From contig NZ_CAJTQJ010000002.1 in NCBI RefSeq assembly GCF_910578695.1, forward strand, positions 62,001 through 126,000: DNA of 64,000 nucleotides, in the 5' to 3' direction. The notes beneath the pieces are model-generated. The model saw only the letters and a program-made list of their open reading frames with translations, ran no database searches and was not told the origin of the DNA. Positions 35,107 to 43,725 of the stretch are shown here, in pieces; positions within the stretch are counted from its first letter, which is position 1; every line of letters starts with the position of its first letter. This DNA is from an uncultured Brachyspira sp. (GTDB lineage Bacteria > Spirochaetota > Brachyspiria > Brachyspirales > Brachyspiraceae). The translations under genes were made by a program, and so were the position numbers.

Positions 35107-36042
35107 ATGAAAAAAGATTATAGCACAGAGTTTAAATTATTTATAGTCCAAGGAGCATTAAAAACTAAAAATATTAAAATATTATTAAAAAAATATTCTA
35201 TAGCCAAATCTACTTTTTATACTTGGCTTAAGAAATATAAAAATACTGGAACTGTTATTAATCTTAGCACTAGACCAAAAACTTCCACAAATATCTTTGA
35301 TAATCAAAAAGCTATTAATTTAATTATTAAACTCTATACTGAAGAATATCGAGGAAAACATTATATTAAAGAATATTTAAATCGTGAAGGAATTAAAATA
35401 GGTGTTACTGCTGTTGAGAATGTGCTAAAAAGAAGTAATCTCTGGAGATATAAAATAAAAAAGAAAAAGAAGCGATATGATAAAATTAAATTTGTCTCTA
35501 AAATAGAAAAAGAGGGAAAAATAGTTCAAATAGACACTAAATATATCAAATTAGGGAGAAAAACAGTTTATCAATTTACTGCTGTTGATTTAGCTACACG
35601 TTATAGTTGGAGGCAAATCTATGAAGATAAAACACCTTCTAGTGCTTTATCTTTCTTGAAATATGTCTTAAAAACTTCACCTTTTAAGATACAATCCGTA
35701 CAAACAGATAATGGATTGGAATATACTTATCGATGTATTAATACTTCTAAAATGAATATTTTTGATGAATATTGTTTGAAAAATAAATTACAACGAAGAT
35801 ATATTCCTATCGCTACTCCAAGATACAATGGTGTAGTAGAGAGAGTACATGGTATAGATGAAAAGGAATTTTATTCGAGATTAAATAAAAATATAACTGT
35901 AGAATTATTAAGAGAAAAATTAAAAGAATATACACATTTTTATAATAACCAAAGATTGATTTCTTCTCTAGGATATATTACTATCAAAGATAGAATCAAA
36001 AATATTATGGAAAGGAAAAGTACAATATCTATGGCTCCATGA
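35107..36042 (+). CDS. IS481-like DDE transposase
   Basis: The protein has 311 residues from the ATG at 35107, which follows AAGGA by 7 bases. The frame is open 30 bases further up from a TTG at 35077, but that start has no ribosome site. An N-terminal helix-turn-helix (LKKYSIAKSTFYTWLKKYKN) precedes an rve integrase core. The core has Asp in KIVQIDTKYI, Asp in VQTDNGLEY and Glu in NGVVERVHGIDEKEF. The gene is full length and uninterrupted, so the element may still move. Confidence 0.92.
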   Translation: MKKDYSTEFKLFIVQGALKTKNIKILLKKYSIAKSTFYTWLKKYKNTGTVINLSTRPKTSTNIFDNQKAINLIIKLYTEEYRGKHYIKEYLNREGIKIGVTAVENVLKRSNLWRYKIKKKKKRYDKIKFVSKIEKEGKIVQIDTKYIKLGRKTVYQFTAVDLATRYSWRQIYEDKTPSSALSFLKYVLKTSPFKIQSVQTDNGLEYTYRCINTSKMNIFDEYCLKNKLQRRYIPIATPRYNGVVERVHGIDEKEFYSRLNKNITVELLREKLKEYTHFYNNQRLISSLGYITIKDRIKNIMERKSTISMAP

Positions 36043-36044
36043 CA

Positions 36045-36059
36045 ATTTTTTAATTGACT
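36045..36059. repeat. Right 15-bp target-site duplication of the IS element
   Basis: ATTTTTTAATTGACT is identical to 34995-35009. Its last six bases, TTGACT, serve as the -35 box of the predicted metF promoter. Confidence 0.8.
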
Positions 36060-36081
36060 TTTTTTATTTTTTTAGTAGGAT
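36054..36081 (+). promoter_or_regulatory. Predicted metF promoter, -35 supplied by the target duplication
   Basis: TTGACT (36054-36059), a 16-base spacer and TAGGAT (36076-36081) lie 33 bases upstream of the metF ATG. An AGGA ribosome site lies near 36098. The -35 is inside the right target duplication, so the insertion kept the promoter whole. Confidence 0.5.
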
Positions 36082-36114
36082 ATTAACATAATATTTAGGA
36101 TACTATTTTTTAAT

Positions 36115-37038
36115 ATGGATAATTATGTAGAAAATTTTATAAAAAAATTAGAAGATAAGGATAAATATACTTTTACCTTAGAAATATCGCCTCAGGCTAA
36201 ATATGATTTAGGATACATAGAAGAAAAAATTAATGCTTCAGGAATATCTGATTATGCAGACAGTTTTGTCATAACAGATTCGCCGTCTGCAAACTTAAAA
36301 ATATCATCAATACTAGCAGCATTGCAGTTAAAACAAAGGCTAAATAATAATAAACCATTCATTATAACACAAACTATGAGAGATAAAAACTCAATAGCTT
36401 TGCAAAATGATTTAATAGGTGCAAATTATTTTGATATAAGAATGATACTTGCAGTTACAGGAGATGCTGTATCTAAAGGAAATCAAAAACAAGCTAAAGC
36501 AGTATTTGAAGGAAGCTCTGAATTATTAGTAAATATAATAAGAAATTTAAACAAAGGAAAAAGTTTAGGGGAGTTTGCTTTTAAAGAAAAATTAAAGCCT
36601 ATATATCCTTTTTGCGTAATAAACAGCTATGCTAAAGATAATGACAGTTTGAAAGTAAGGCTTGCTAAAAAAGCAAATTCAGGAGTAAAAGCAATATTTA
36701 CCCAGCCTATATATGAATCTGAGAGATTAGAGTTTTTATTAGAATGTATTGATGAACTTCCATTAAAAGAAAAGCCTATATTAGTGGCAGGATTTTTTCC
36801 TATATTTACTTATAAAACAGCATACTTTATATATTATAAACTTCAGGGGGCTTATATACCTGAAACTTGGCTTAATAAATTAAAAAAAGCAAGCGATAAA
36901 TCTCCTGAAGAAGAAAAAAAAACTGCATTAGAATTATCAGTTAATTTATTTAATGATATGATAAAGATTCATAAAAAAATGCATATAATGAGTATGAATA
37001 ATTATGACTTTGTCGTTGATTTATTAAAAAATATTTGA
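36115..37038 (+). CDS. metF: Methylenetetrahydrofolate reductase
   Basis: MetF reduces 5,10-methylene-THF to 5-methyl-THF with FAD, supplying the methyl donor for MetH. The 307-residue TIM barrel includes TFTLEISPQAKYDLGYIEEK, with the catalytic Glu, then ILAVTGDAVSKGNQ and VKAIFTQPIYESERL. The C-terminal IMSMNNYDFVVDLL is near the usual end. The length is normal. It lies just downstream of the IS element and a few kilobases from the split methionine synthase genes, with which it forms one pathway. Confidence 0.92.
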   Translation: MDNYVENFIKKLEDKDKYTFTLEISPQAKYDLGYIEEKINASGISDYADSFVITDSPSANLKISSILAALQLKQRLNNNKPFIITQTMRDKNSIALQNDLIGANYFDIRMILAVTGDAVSKGNQKQAKAVFEGSSELLVNIIRNLNKGKSLGEFAFKEKLKPIYPFCVINSYAKDNDSLKVRLAKKANSGVKAIFTQPIYESERLEFLLECIDELPLKEKPILVAGFFPIFTYKTAYFIYYKLQGAYIPETWLNKLKKASDKSPEEEKKTALELSVNLFNDMIKIHKKMHIMSMNNYDFVVDLLKNI

Positions 37039-37046
37039 TAATTTAT

Positions 37047-38045
37047 TTAAATTGAATCTATATTATGCGGGGTTATTATTATAGGATTCGGATTTTTATT
37101 AAAAAAAGCACCAAAATCAGAAAATCCTCCTATTGTCAGTATCATATTTTTTCCAAGTGATAAAAGATATAAATCAAAATATACTTGATCTTCATTTCCT
37201 GTCACTTCTTCATAATCAATAGATATATTTAATTTATTTATTATATTATTTCTTACCCAATTCATATCATTTGAAATAAAGAAAAATTTAGGTTTTTTAT
37301 CTTTTAATTTAATCATCATTTTATCTATGGATTTAAATAAATATTTTTTGTATAAATTATCATCATTATTAAAGACTGCATATCCGCCATGAAGCTTTAC
37401 ATCACCTCTCCTTATATGAATTGTCACAGAAGCATCAGTTTCAGCTATTTTTTTATATATATCTAAATTCTTATCTTTTAATCTATGAAATAAATGCTTA
37501 TCTAAATCAAGTTTTTCTTTAATAATATCCATATCGCATTTCAGCATTGGCGGATACCAATCAATATATAGATTTTTTCTTGTATTTAAAATTTCAGTAA
37601 AATAAGGTACAGATACATCATCATCGCATCTAAATGTGAATAATCTTCTATATATTTCAATTTCATCTTTTGAAGCTATTTCAATATTTAAATCTGGAAA
37701 ACAATTAGCCAAATCAAAAATTCTTTTCTCTTTGTTGTAAGCATCTTTTCCATTTATATGCCAGCTTATATCATATTTTACAGTTACATCATTATAATTT
37801 TGTTTGATTGCTTCGCCAAGTATATATCTCCATAATTGACCTGCAAAACCATCACATGACCACATTATAAATACACGTTTATTTTTATTTTCTATTAAAT
37901 TACTTTTATCTGTTAGATATTCAACTTTATACATTGTATTGATAATATCATCTAAAATATTTCTAAATCCATCTCTTATATTTTTAATTGGTATTAACCA
38001 AGCTATTTTTTTGTTTACTAAATCTCTGTAATTTTTATATAACAT
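37047..38045 (-). CDS. Alpha-1,2-fucosyltransferase-like glycosyltransferase (GT11-like)
   Basis: This 332-residue protein carries the GT11 signature VTIHIRRGDV near residue 216. An N-terminal block CDGFAGQLWRYILGEA corresponds to the family's G-GNQ-Y loop, and ILTIGGFSDFGAFFN lies near the end. It probably adds a sugar to surface polysaccharide or lipooligosaccharide; the exact donor and linkage are uncertain. An AGAGGT ribosome site supports the ATG at 38045. It ends 8 bases from metF, facing it. Confidence 0.78.
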   Translation of the reverse strand: MLYKNYRDLVNKKIAWLIPIKNIRDGFRNILDDIINTMYKVEYLTDKSNLIENKNKRVFIMWSCDGFAGQLWRYILGEAIKQNYNDVTVKYDISWHINGKDAYNKEKRIFDLANCFPDLNIEIASKDEIEIYRRLFTFRCDDDVSVPYFTEILNTRKNLYIDWYPPMLKCDMDIIKEKLDLDKHLFHRLKDKNLDIYKKIAETDASVTIHIRRGDVKLHGGYAVFNNDDNLYKKYLFKSIDKMMIKLKDKKPKFFFISNDMNWVRNNIINKLNISIDYEEVTGNEDQVYFDLYLLSLGKNMILTIGGFSDFGAFFNKNPNPIIITPHNIDSI

Positions 38046-38392
38046 AATATGTACCTCTAATTACTGTTATGTTTTCATACAATACTATATATTTTGAATT
38101 TTGTCAAAAATTATTTTATATTAATACATCTAATAATATACTTATAACGATAAAAATAAAATATAAAAAATAATTTGATTTATATAAAATTAAAAATTTT
38201 ATTTAAAATATTTAATATATTTTAAATACTATAATAATAATTTAAATAACTTATATATTTTCTAAATATATCATTTTTTAGTTATATACTTAGCCATTAT
38301 AATTTTTATTATATAATATGTACTAATTATAGTTAACATAACAGTAATTATAGGAATAACAAATCTTATTTTACTATTAGCTTTATAAAATA
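38046..38392. other. 347-bp A+T-rich gap without a supported gene
   Basis: This stretch lies upstream of the fucosyltransferase-like gene and downstream of the MetH-reactivation gene. It is almost pure A+T and holds the ribosome site of the former. A short minus-strand frame near 38280-38390 could encode a single hydrophobic helix, but it has no start with a ribosome site. I see no RNA gene or strong hairpin. Confidence 0.5.
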
Positions 38393-39193
38393 TTAATCAG
38401 CAAAATAATAAGCATCTTCGCAGAATGACACTATAGCACAGGTGCTGATTTCAGGATTTATCATATAGCTTTCTGTAAGAGTGATATTAAACTCTTCAGG
38501 CTTCAGTTTATCAAATATTATTTTATTGCCGTACATATTTGAAAGTGCCTTATAACCAAAAGAATACCTGCATCCTATATGTTTTCTTTTTCCATTATTT
38601 TTTAAATTAAGTAAATTATCCATATAAGTTTGAAGTATGTCGGCATAATTTTCTATAATATGCGTTCCTAGTGCATTATAAAAATAATAATCTTTATAAT
38701 CATCATTATCGTATAAGCCTTTCAAAAAATTATGAAACTTTTCTCCAAGACTTACAAGAGTAAAACCAATAGTATCTTTTTCCTTATCAAAAAAATCAGC
38801 TATAGAATTATAAGGTTCTTTTTCCATACGCTCTAAAGGTATTTCTATTTTTTTATTATTTAATTCATCAGAATCATATATATATAATTTATCATTCTCT
38901 GTGATAGTTTCATAAAATCCGTAAATCATTATAGGCTCAATCAAGTTATTTTCTATAATATTATTTTTCATCTCTTCATATTTAGGCTCTACTTTTGTTT
39001 TAATCATTTCATTATATTTGTTCATATCCTGATTCTTAGCAGAATAACCGAATCCTGCTCTAAAAAGTCTTACTTTATTTATCATATCAAAAGCTTCTTT
39101 TTCTATATGCTTATTAAACTCAAAAACTTTTCTTCCATAGAATGGAGGTTCATTAATATAATGCTGATGATTTTTATGATTTATTTCTGCCAT
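38393..39193 (-). CDS. Stand-alone methionine synthase reactivation domain
   Basis: This 266-residue protein matches the AdoMet-binding C-terminal domain of MetH, which remethylates oxidised cobalamin. The helix FYNALGTHIIENYADILQTY is followed by the motif CRYSFGY, which fits RxxxGY for AdoMet binding. The family ending LTESYMINPEISTCAIVSF is also present. It is shorter than the roughly 330-residue E. coli domain. It lies downstream of metH on the same strand, separated by a repeat island, and metH lacks this domain. A comparable split is known in Thermotoga maritima (recalled). Confidence 0.82.
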   Translation of the reverse strand: MAEINHKNHQHYINEPPFYGRKVFEFNKHIEKEAFDMINKVRLFRAGFGYSAKNQDMNKYNEMIKTKVEPKYEEMKNNIIENNLIEPIMIYGFYETITENDKLYIYDSDELNNKKIEIPLERMEKEPYNSIADFFDKEKDTIGFTLVSLGEKFHNFLKGLYDNDDYKDYYFYNALGTHIIENYADILQTYMDNLLNLKNNGKRKHIGCRYSFGYKALSNMYGNKIIFDKLKPEEFNITLTESYMINPEISTCAIVSFCEDAYYFAD

Positions 39194-39213
39194 TTAAATT
39201 CCTTATATTATTA

Positions 39214-39510
39214 TGTTCGCCTTCGCCTTATAATAAGCTAGTGAGTAAACTCACTAGCTGGATTCGGCTCGCTTTTTTTTAAATTATTTATTATTATTGC
39301 TAATAAAAATTGTTCGTCGCTCTGCGTGCCTTTGGCAATGCTCGCCGACGAAGTCCACTACAGTGTTGACAGGCGTCGCTTTAACTACATCGATAATAAA
39401 TTATCGATGTACTTCGGCTCACTTTTTTAATTGTTGTTATGCCGCCTACTTGGTCGCCTCGTCTAATAGTTCCGAAGCAATTTCATTACTTGGAGACTCG
39501 GCTTATTATA
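39214..39510. repeat. G+C-rich island of three related hairpin modules
   Basis: This gap between metH and its reactivation gene is unlike the surrounding DNA: 39311-39380 has 41 G or C in 70 bases. Two palindromes share a plan of 11-12-bp arms around a central AA. They are AGCTAGTGAGT/ACTCACTAGCT (39236-39259) and TACATCGATAAT/ATTATCGATGTA (39386-39411). Each is followed closely by TTCGGCTC(G/A)CTTTTTT (39263-39278 and 39413-39428). A third, weaker module ends with CTCGGCTTA near 39497. Another stem, TTCGTCG/CGACGAA (39313-39352), encloses TGCC-TTT-GGCA. On the minus strand each module reads AGCCGA, hairpin, then GGCGA-like sequence. It could be a mobile repeat family, an RNA element or stacked terminators. 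Confidence 0.75.
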
Positions 39511-39557
39511 TCTATAATAAACTATCAAGACCAACTAACTATCTGTATTTTTTATTA

Positions 39558-42179
39558 TTATTTTTCTTTATCTCTGTCTGCTATTATTTCTTTTATAGCC
39601 AAAATATCATCAAATCCGTCTTTGCAGTAAAATATTTTAGCACTATCTCCATAAACTTTCCTGCAGTCATTTTCTACAAACTCTTTTGTAAGTGCAGCCC
39701 CTCCGAGAAGTATAGGTATTTTTAATCCTTTATCTTTAATATATGCCAGATTATCTTTCATAACTTCTGTGGATTTTACTAAAAGACCTGACATCCCTAT
39801 GCAGTCAGCATTATGCTCCTGATATGCCTCTAAAAACTTTTCTATAGATACTTTAGTACCGATATTAACTGTTTCAAATCCATTATTTTTTATAATAATT
39901 TCTACCAAATTTTTACCAACATCATGCACATCGCCTGCAACAGTACCAAGTATAATTTTAGCAGTTTTTTCCTGTTTCTTCTTTTCTAAAAACTCAGATA
40001 AAAAATCAACGCTTTTTTTCATCACTTCAGCAGAACCCAAAACAAATGGAAGCTGTATAGTTCCTTCTCCAAATTTCACGCCTATATCAGCCATTGTAGG
40101 AAGCAGTATTTCATCAATTATAGTTTGTGCAAATTTCTTTTCTCCGCCGAACTCTTCACTGCTTTTCTTTACTTCATTAAGTAAAGTCTCCATATCTTTC
40201 CACTCGCCGTCAAGCATAGCCTCTCTTATAGCTTCTCTTATAGGTTTCTTAATGTTTTCTTTATTATCTGAATCTAATTCCTTCTTTTCTTTTTTATCAG
40301 AGAAATGGTTTATATAATTTATTAAAGGTTCTTTGGTATTATTTTTATTATATATTAATTCTTTCGCTAATTTTATTTCTTTTTCATCTATCTTTGAAAT
40401 AGGAAGTATTTGAGCTACATTGACAATTGCAGCGGTAAGTCCGTAATTAACGGCTTCGTACAAAAATACTGAATTCATTATTTTTCTAGCCTCTTCTTTA
40501 AGCCCGAAAGATATATTCGATACCCCCAAACTTATTGAACTTTCAGGATATTTTTTTGACAATTCTTTTATAGCATTTAAAGTTTCAATGCCTGCTGAAA
40601 AACTATTTTCATCTCCGCTTGCAAGTGTAAATGTAAGAGGATCAAATATTATATCATGAGGAAGTATTTTATGAACATTAACAGCACGATTATACATTCT
40701 TTCAGCCATTCTTAATTTATCTTCACAAGTTAAAGCCATTGATTTTTCATCTATTGTAAGAAGCATTATAGAAGCACCGTATCTTTTTGCTAATGAACAT
40801 ATAGCATCAAATTTTTCCTCGCCTTGCTCCATATTGGCAGAATTTATTATTGATTTGCCTCCATATACTTTTAATGCCGCCTCTATAACATTTGGTTTTA
40901 TTGCATCAATCACCAAAGGCAAAGAAATCTGCTTTACATAAGCAGAAATAATTTTTGTAATATCTTCTGTTTCATCTCTTCCAGCCCAAGCAGCATTAAC
41001 ATCTATTGCATGACTTCCAGCCTTTACCTGCTTTATTCCAATATCAAGCATACCATCCATATCATCAGCTATCATAAGCTCTCTGAATATTTTGCTTCCT
41101 GTAGCATTGCTTCTTTCACCAATCATTAAAGGAGCAGGTTTTTGTTTTATACTAACTGTATTAAACAAACTTGCTATATAAGGCATCGGTTTTTCTAATG
41201 CTGTTTTTTTTGGTTTTATTCCTTTTGCTTTATCAGATAATGCCTTTATATGAATAGGAGTAGTACCGCAGCAGCCGCCTATAAATGCAAGTCCTTCTAA
41301 ATTAAAAAAACTGCTGTTAATATCTGCAAATTCTTCTGCAGTCATACTATAATATGCTTTTCCGCCTCTGTTTTCAGGAAGTCCAGCATTACTATGTATT
41401 GATATAGGAAGAGATGATATTTGTGATAGTTTTTTTATATGACGCATAGCCATATCAGGACCGGTTCCGCAGTTCATACCTATAGAAAATATATCCAAAT
41501 TTGAAAGTATTGTATATGCAGTTTCTATATCTGTACCCAAAAGCATAGTACCTTCTTTTTCTATAGTTACAGAAACCATTATTGGAATTTCTTTATTTAA
41601 TTTTTTAGCTGCATCATTAACTGCTAATACTGCTGATTTTAACTGCAGAACATCCTGAGATGTTTCTAAAAGAATTATATCAGCTCCTGCATCTATTAAA
41701 CCTTTAGCAGCTTCAGTATATCCTTCATACATTTCATCAAAAGTAATTTGTCCTAAACTCGGAAGTTTTACACCCGGTCCCAAACTGCCTGCAATAAAAA
41801 TGTCTCTATTTAAATCTCCTTTTGAATTAGGATTTTTTAAATATTCTTCTCTTGCTTCATTAGCTATTAATGCTGCTGCTTTTGCAAGTTCATAAGTTTT
41901 ATCTGCAATATTATATTCGCTTAAAACCCAAGGTATAGCTCCGAAACTATTTGTTTTTATTATATTGGCATTGGCATTAAGATAATCTATATGTATTTCT
42001 TTCATTATATTAGGGGCAGTTATATTGAGTATCTCATTACAGCCTTCTATATTATTTCCATTTATAATCCAAGATTCTTTTTTGATTTCTTTATTTTGAA
42101 GTTCTGTACCTGTTGCACCGTCTATTATTAAATACTGTTTTTTTATAAGTTCTTTTAATCTTTCTTTTGTACAATACAT
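39558..42179 (-). CDS. metH: Cobalamin-dependent methionine synthase, lacking the reactivation domain
   Basis: MetH moves the methyl group of 5-methyl-THF to homocysteine through cobalamin. The 873 residues cover three modules. The homocysteine domain (1-325) has zinc ligands in SIGMNCGTG and IGGCCGTTP. The pterin domain (about 345-610) includes GERSNATGSKIFRELM and IDVNAAWAGRDE. The cap and B12 domain (about 650-873) has the base-off His motif DVHDVGKNL. The usual C-terminal AdoMet domain is absent (E. coli MetH has about 1230 residues); it is encoded by the separate gene at 38393-39193. No B12 riboswitch is visible upstream. Confidence 0.95.
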   Translation of the reverse strand: MYCTKERLKELIKKQYLIIDGATGTELQNKEIKKESWIINGNNIEGCNEILNITAPNIMKEIHIDYLNANANIIKTNSFGAIPWVLSEYNIADKTYELAKAAALIANEAREEYLKNPNSKGDLNRDIFIAGSLGPGVKLPSLGQITFDEMYEGYTEAAKGLIDAGADIILLETSQDVLQLKSAVLAVNDAAKKLNKEIPIMVSVTIEKEGTMLLGTDIETAYTILSNLDIFSIGMNCGTGPDMAMRHIKKLSQISSLPISIHSNAGLPENRGGKAYYSMTAEEFADINSSFFNLEGLAFIGGCCGTTPIHIKALSDKAKGIKPKKTALEKPMPYIASLFNTVSIKQKPAPLMIGERSNATGSKIFRELMIADDMDGMLDIGIKQVKAGSHAIDVNAAWAGRDETEDITKIISAYVKQISLPLVIDAIKPNVIEAALKVYGGKSIINSANMEQGEEKFDAICSLAKRYGASIMLLTIDEKSMALTCEDKLRMAERMYNRAVNVHKILPHDIIFDPLTFTLASGDENSFSAGIETLNAIKELSKKYPESSISLGVSNISFGLKEEARKIMNSVFLYEAVNYGLTAAIVNVAQILPISKIDEKEIKLAKELIYNKNNTKEPLINYINHFSDKKEKKELDSDNKENIKKPIREAIREAMLDGEWKDMETLLNEVKKSSEEFGGEKKFAQTIIDEILLPTMADIGVKFGEGTIQLPFVLGSAEVMKKSVDFLSEFLEKKKQEKTAKIILGTVAGDVHDVGKNLVEIIIKNNGFETVNIGTKVSIEKFLEAYQEHNADCIGMSGLLVKSTEVMKDNLAYIKDKGLKIPILLGGAALTKEFVENDCRKVYGDSAKIFYCKDGFDDILAIKEIIADRDKEK

Positions 42180-42208
42180 TATTTATATCCAATTCTATAA
42201 TTATAAAC

Positions 42209-42236
42209 ATTCTAATATAAATTTGAAATATAACAA
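42209..42236 (-). promoter_or_regulatory. Probable metH promoter
   Basis: On the minus strand TTGTTA (42231-42236), a 16-base spacer and TAGAAT (42209-42214) lie 30 bases before the metH start. Confidence 0.5.
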
Positions 42237-42361
42237 GTATTAAAATATAATGATATGTATTTTAAATTATATTATACTTAATTTTATCTAAGCATTCTAA
42301 ATATCATAAAAGTATATGGTAGTATTTAATGCATAAGCAGATTATAAATTTTATAAAAAGT

Positions 42362-42390
42362 TTGTAATATTATTAAAATTATGTTAGTAT
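42362..42390 (+). promoter_or_regulatory. Probable promoter of the glycosyltransferase gene
   Basis: TTGTAA (42362-42367), a 17-base spacer and TAGTAT (42385-42390) lie 29 bases upstream of the ATG at 42419. An AAGG ribosome site lies in between. Confidence 0.45.
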
Positions 42391-42418
42391 ATTCTATATA
42401 ATAATTTAAGGCATTTTA

Positions 42419-43630
42419 ATGAATAAAAACCAGCCTTTTTTTTCTTTGATTATACCTATATATAATACTGAAAAATATTTAAGAAGATGTTTAGACAGTG
42501 TTGTTAATCAAACATTCAAAGATATAGAAATAATAATAGTAAATGACTGCTCGCCTCAAAATTGCGATGAAATAGTTTCTGAATATAATGATGAAAGAAT
42601 AATTTATATAAAGCATAATATTAATAAAGGGTTATTTTTAGCTAGAAAAACAGGTAATATAAAAGCATCTGGAAAATATATTATTTATATAGATTCTGAT
42701 GATGAAGCTGATATTAATATGTGCTATGAAGTATATGAAGAATATAAAAAAAAAGAAGCTGATATTATACATTTTAATATAAAAGCTATTTTAGATAAAA
42801 ATATAAATATTGCAAAAAAAGAAAAACAAAAAATGATAATGAAAGTAGAATGGTATTTATCTGCAAACCGCAGTTTAATTAATGAAAAATATTTACTAAA
42901 TGAAATAGCAGAGGAAAAAATACCTCATAATATGTGTGCTAAAGCTTATAAATCTAATATAATCAAAAAAATTACTGAATATATGCCCGATATAAGGCTT
43001 ATGAATGCAGAGGATATGCTGCAGTCATTGATGATTTGTTATTTTGCTTCATCTTATTCATCTATAAATAAACAGCTATATTATTATTATATAAGTATTG
43101 GAGAAAGCAATAAAAATACTTCAAATTTAAATTTTGATTCTTATAACTATTTATGCGAATGTTCAAAAACTGCCTGTGATGAATTTTTAAAATTTCTAAA
43201 AAAACAAGATGATGAAATATTATATGGATTTTACTACTATACTATTTACTATAATCAGTATAGATTTTTAAAAGAAAAGATAGTTAATGATGAAAATAAA
43301 AATGAATATATAAAAATTTTAGAAAATAATTTTGATTTAAATATTATTAATAAATATTTAAAAATAAAAGAATATGATGAACTTGAAAAAAATAAATATA
43401 AAAAAATTATAAATAAACTTACACCTTACTTTTTTTCTATAATAATATATGAATATTATATAAATATAAAATTATTTGGAATAAAAATAAATTTGAAAAA
43501 TAATAAATGCTTTAAAGAACCTGTAATTATTTCATTTAATTCATTATTAAAAAATATATTTTCTATTAATACAGATGATAAAGAAAACAAATATATAAAA
43601 ATATTATTTATAAAAATAAAATTAAAATAA
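42419..43630 (+). CDS. Family 2 glycosyltransferase
   Basis: Residues 8-105 of this 403-residue protein form a GT-A domain. It has SLIIPIYNTEKYLRRCLDSV, then IEIIIVNDCSPQNCDEIV, and the metal-binding YIDSDDEAD. The rest is helical, very Asn/Lys/Tyr-rich and unlike known domains. It probably works on surface glycans at the cytoplasmic membrane; the donor and acceptor are unknown. It is divergent from metH and is a single gene. Confidence 0.88.
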   Translation: MNKNQPFFSLIIPIYNTEKYLRRCLDSVVNQTFKDIEIIIVNDCSPQNCDEIVSEYNDERIIYIKHNINKGLFLARKTGNIKASGKYIIYIDSDDEADINMCYEVYEEYKKKEADIIHFNIKAILDKNINIAKKEKQKMIMKVEWYLSANRSLINEKYLLNEIAEEKIPHNMCAKAYKSNIIKKITEYMPDIRLMNAEDMLQSLMICYFASSYSSINKQLYYYYISIGESNKNTSNLNFDSYNYLCECSKTACDEFLKFLKKQDDEILYGFYYYTIYYNQYRFLKEKIVNDENKNEYIKILENNFDLNIINKYLKIKEYDELEKNKYKKIINKLTPYFFSIIIYEYYINIKLFGIKINLKNNKCFKEPVIISFNSLLKNIFSINTDDKENKYIKILFIKIKLK

Positions 43631-43725
43631 TTAAATATTATAATAAAGTTTTTTACATAAAAACTTATATTTTGTTATAATTATTATATTTTTAGGAGTA
43701 GTATTATAAATAAAGAGAGTAAAAA

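Larger units (their letters stand above)
35010..36044 (+). mobile_element. IS481-like insertion sequence, 1035 bp, apparently intact
   Basis: The ends begin TG and finish CA. The left end TGTTTAGGAGTATGAG and the reverse complement of the right end TGTCATGGAGCCATAG agree at 10 of 16 positions. They are flanked by a perfect 15-bp direct repeat. The single transposase frame has a complete DDE set. The size, TGT start and long target duplication fit IS481-family elements as I recall them. It sits between the divergent MATE and metF genes. Precise ends are inferred by eye. Confidence 0.8.

Noticed and set aside
38278..38390. Small hydrophobic peptide on the minus strand after the reactivation gene
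   Set aside because: The only ATG would give 22 residues and has no ribosome site; in such A+T-rich DNA this is expected by chance.
39297..39725. A 142-codon plus-strand frame across the repeat island
   Set aside because: It covers hairpins and the 3' end of metH on the other strand, has no ribosome site, and its translation has no domain-like pattern.
42180..42418. Possible cobalamin or SAM riboswitch upstream of metH
   Set aside because: I saw no B12-box-like conserved core and no compact G+C-rich fold; the gap is A+T-rich with ordinary promoter-like boxes.
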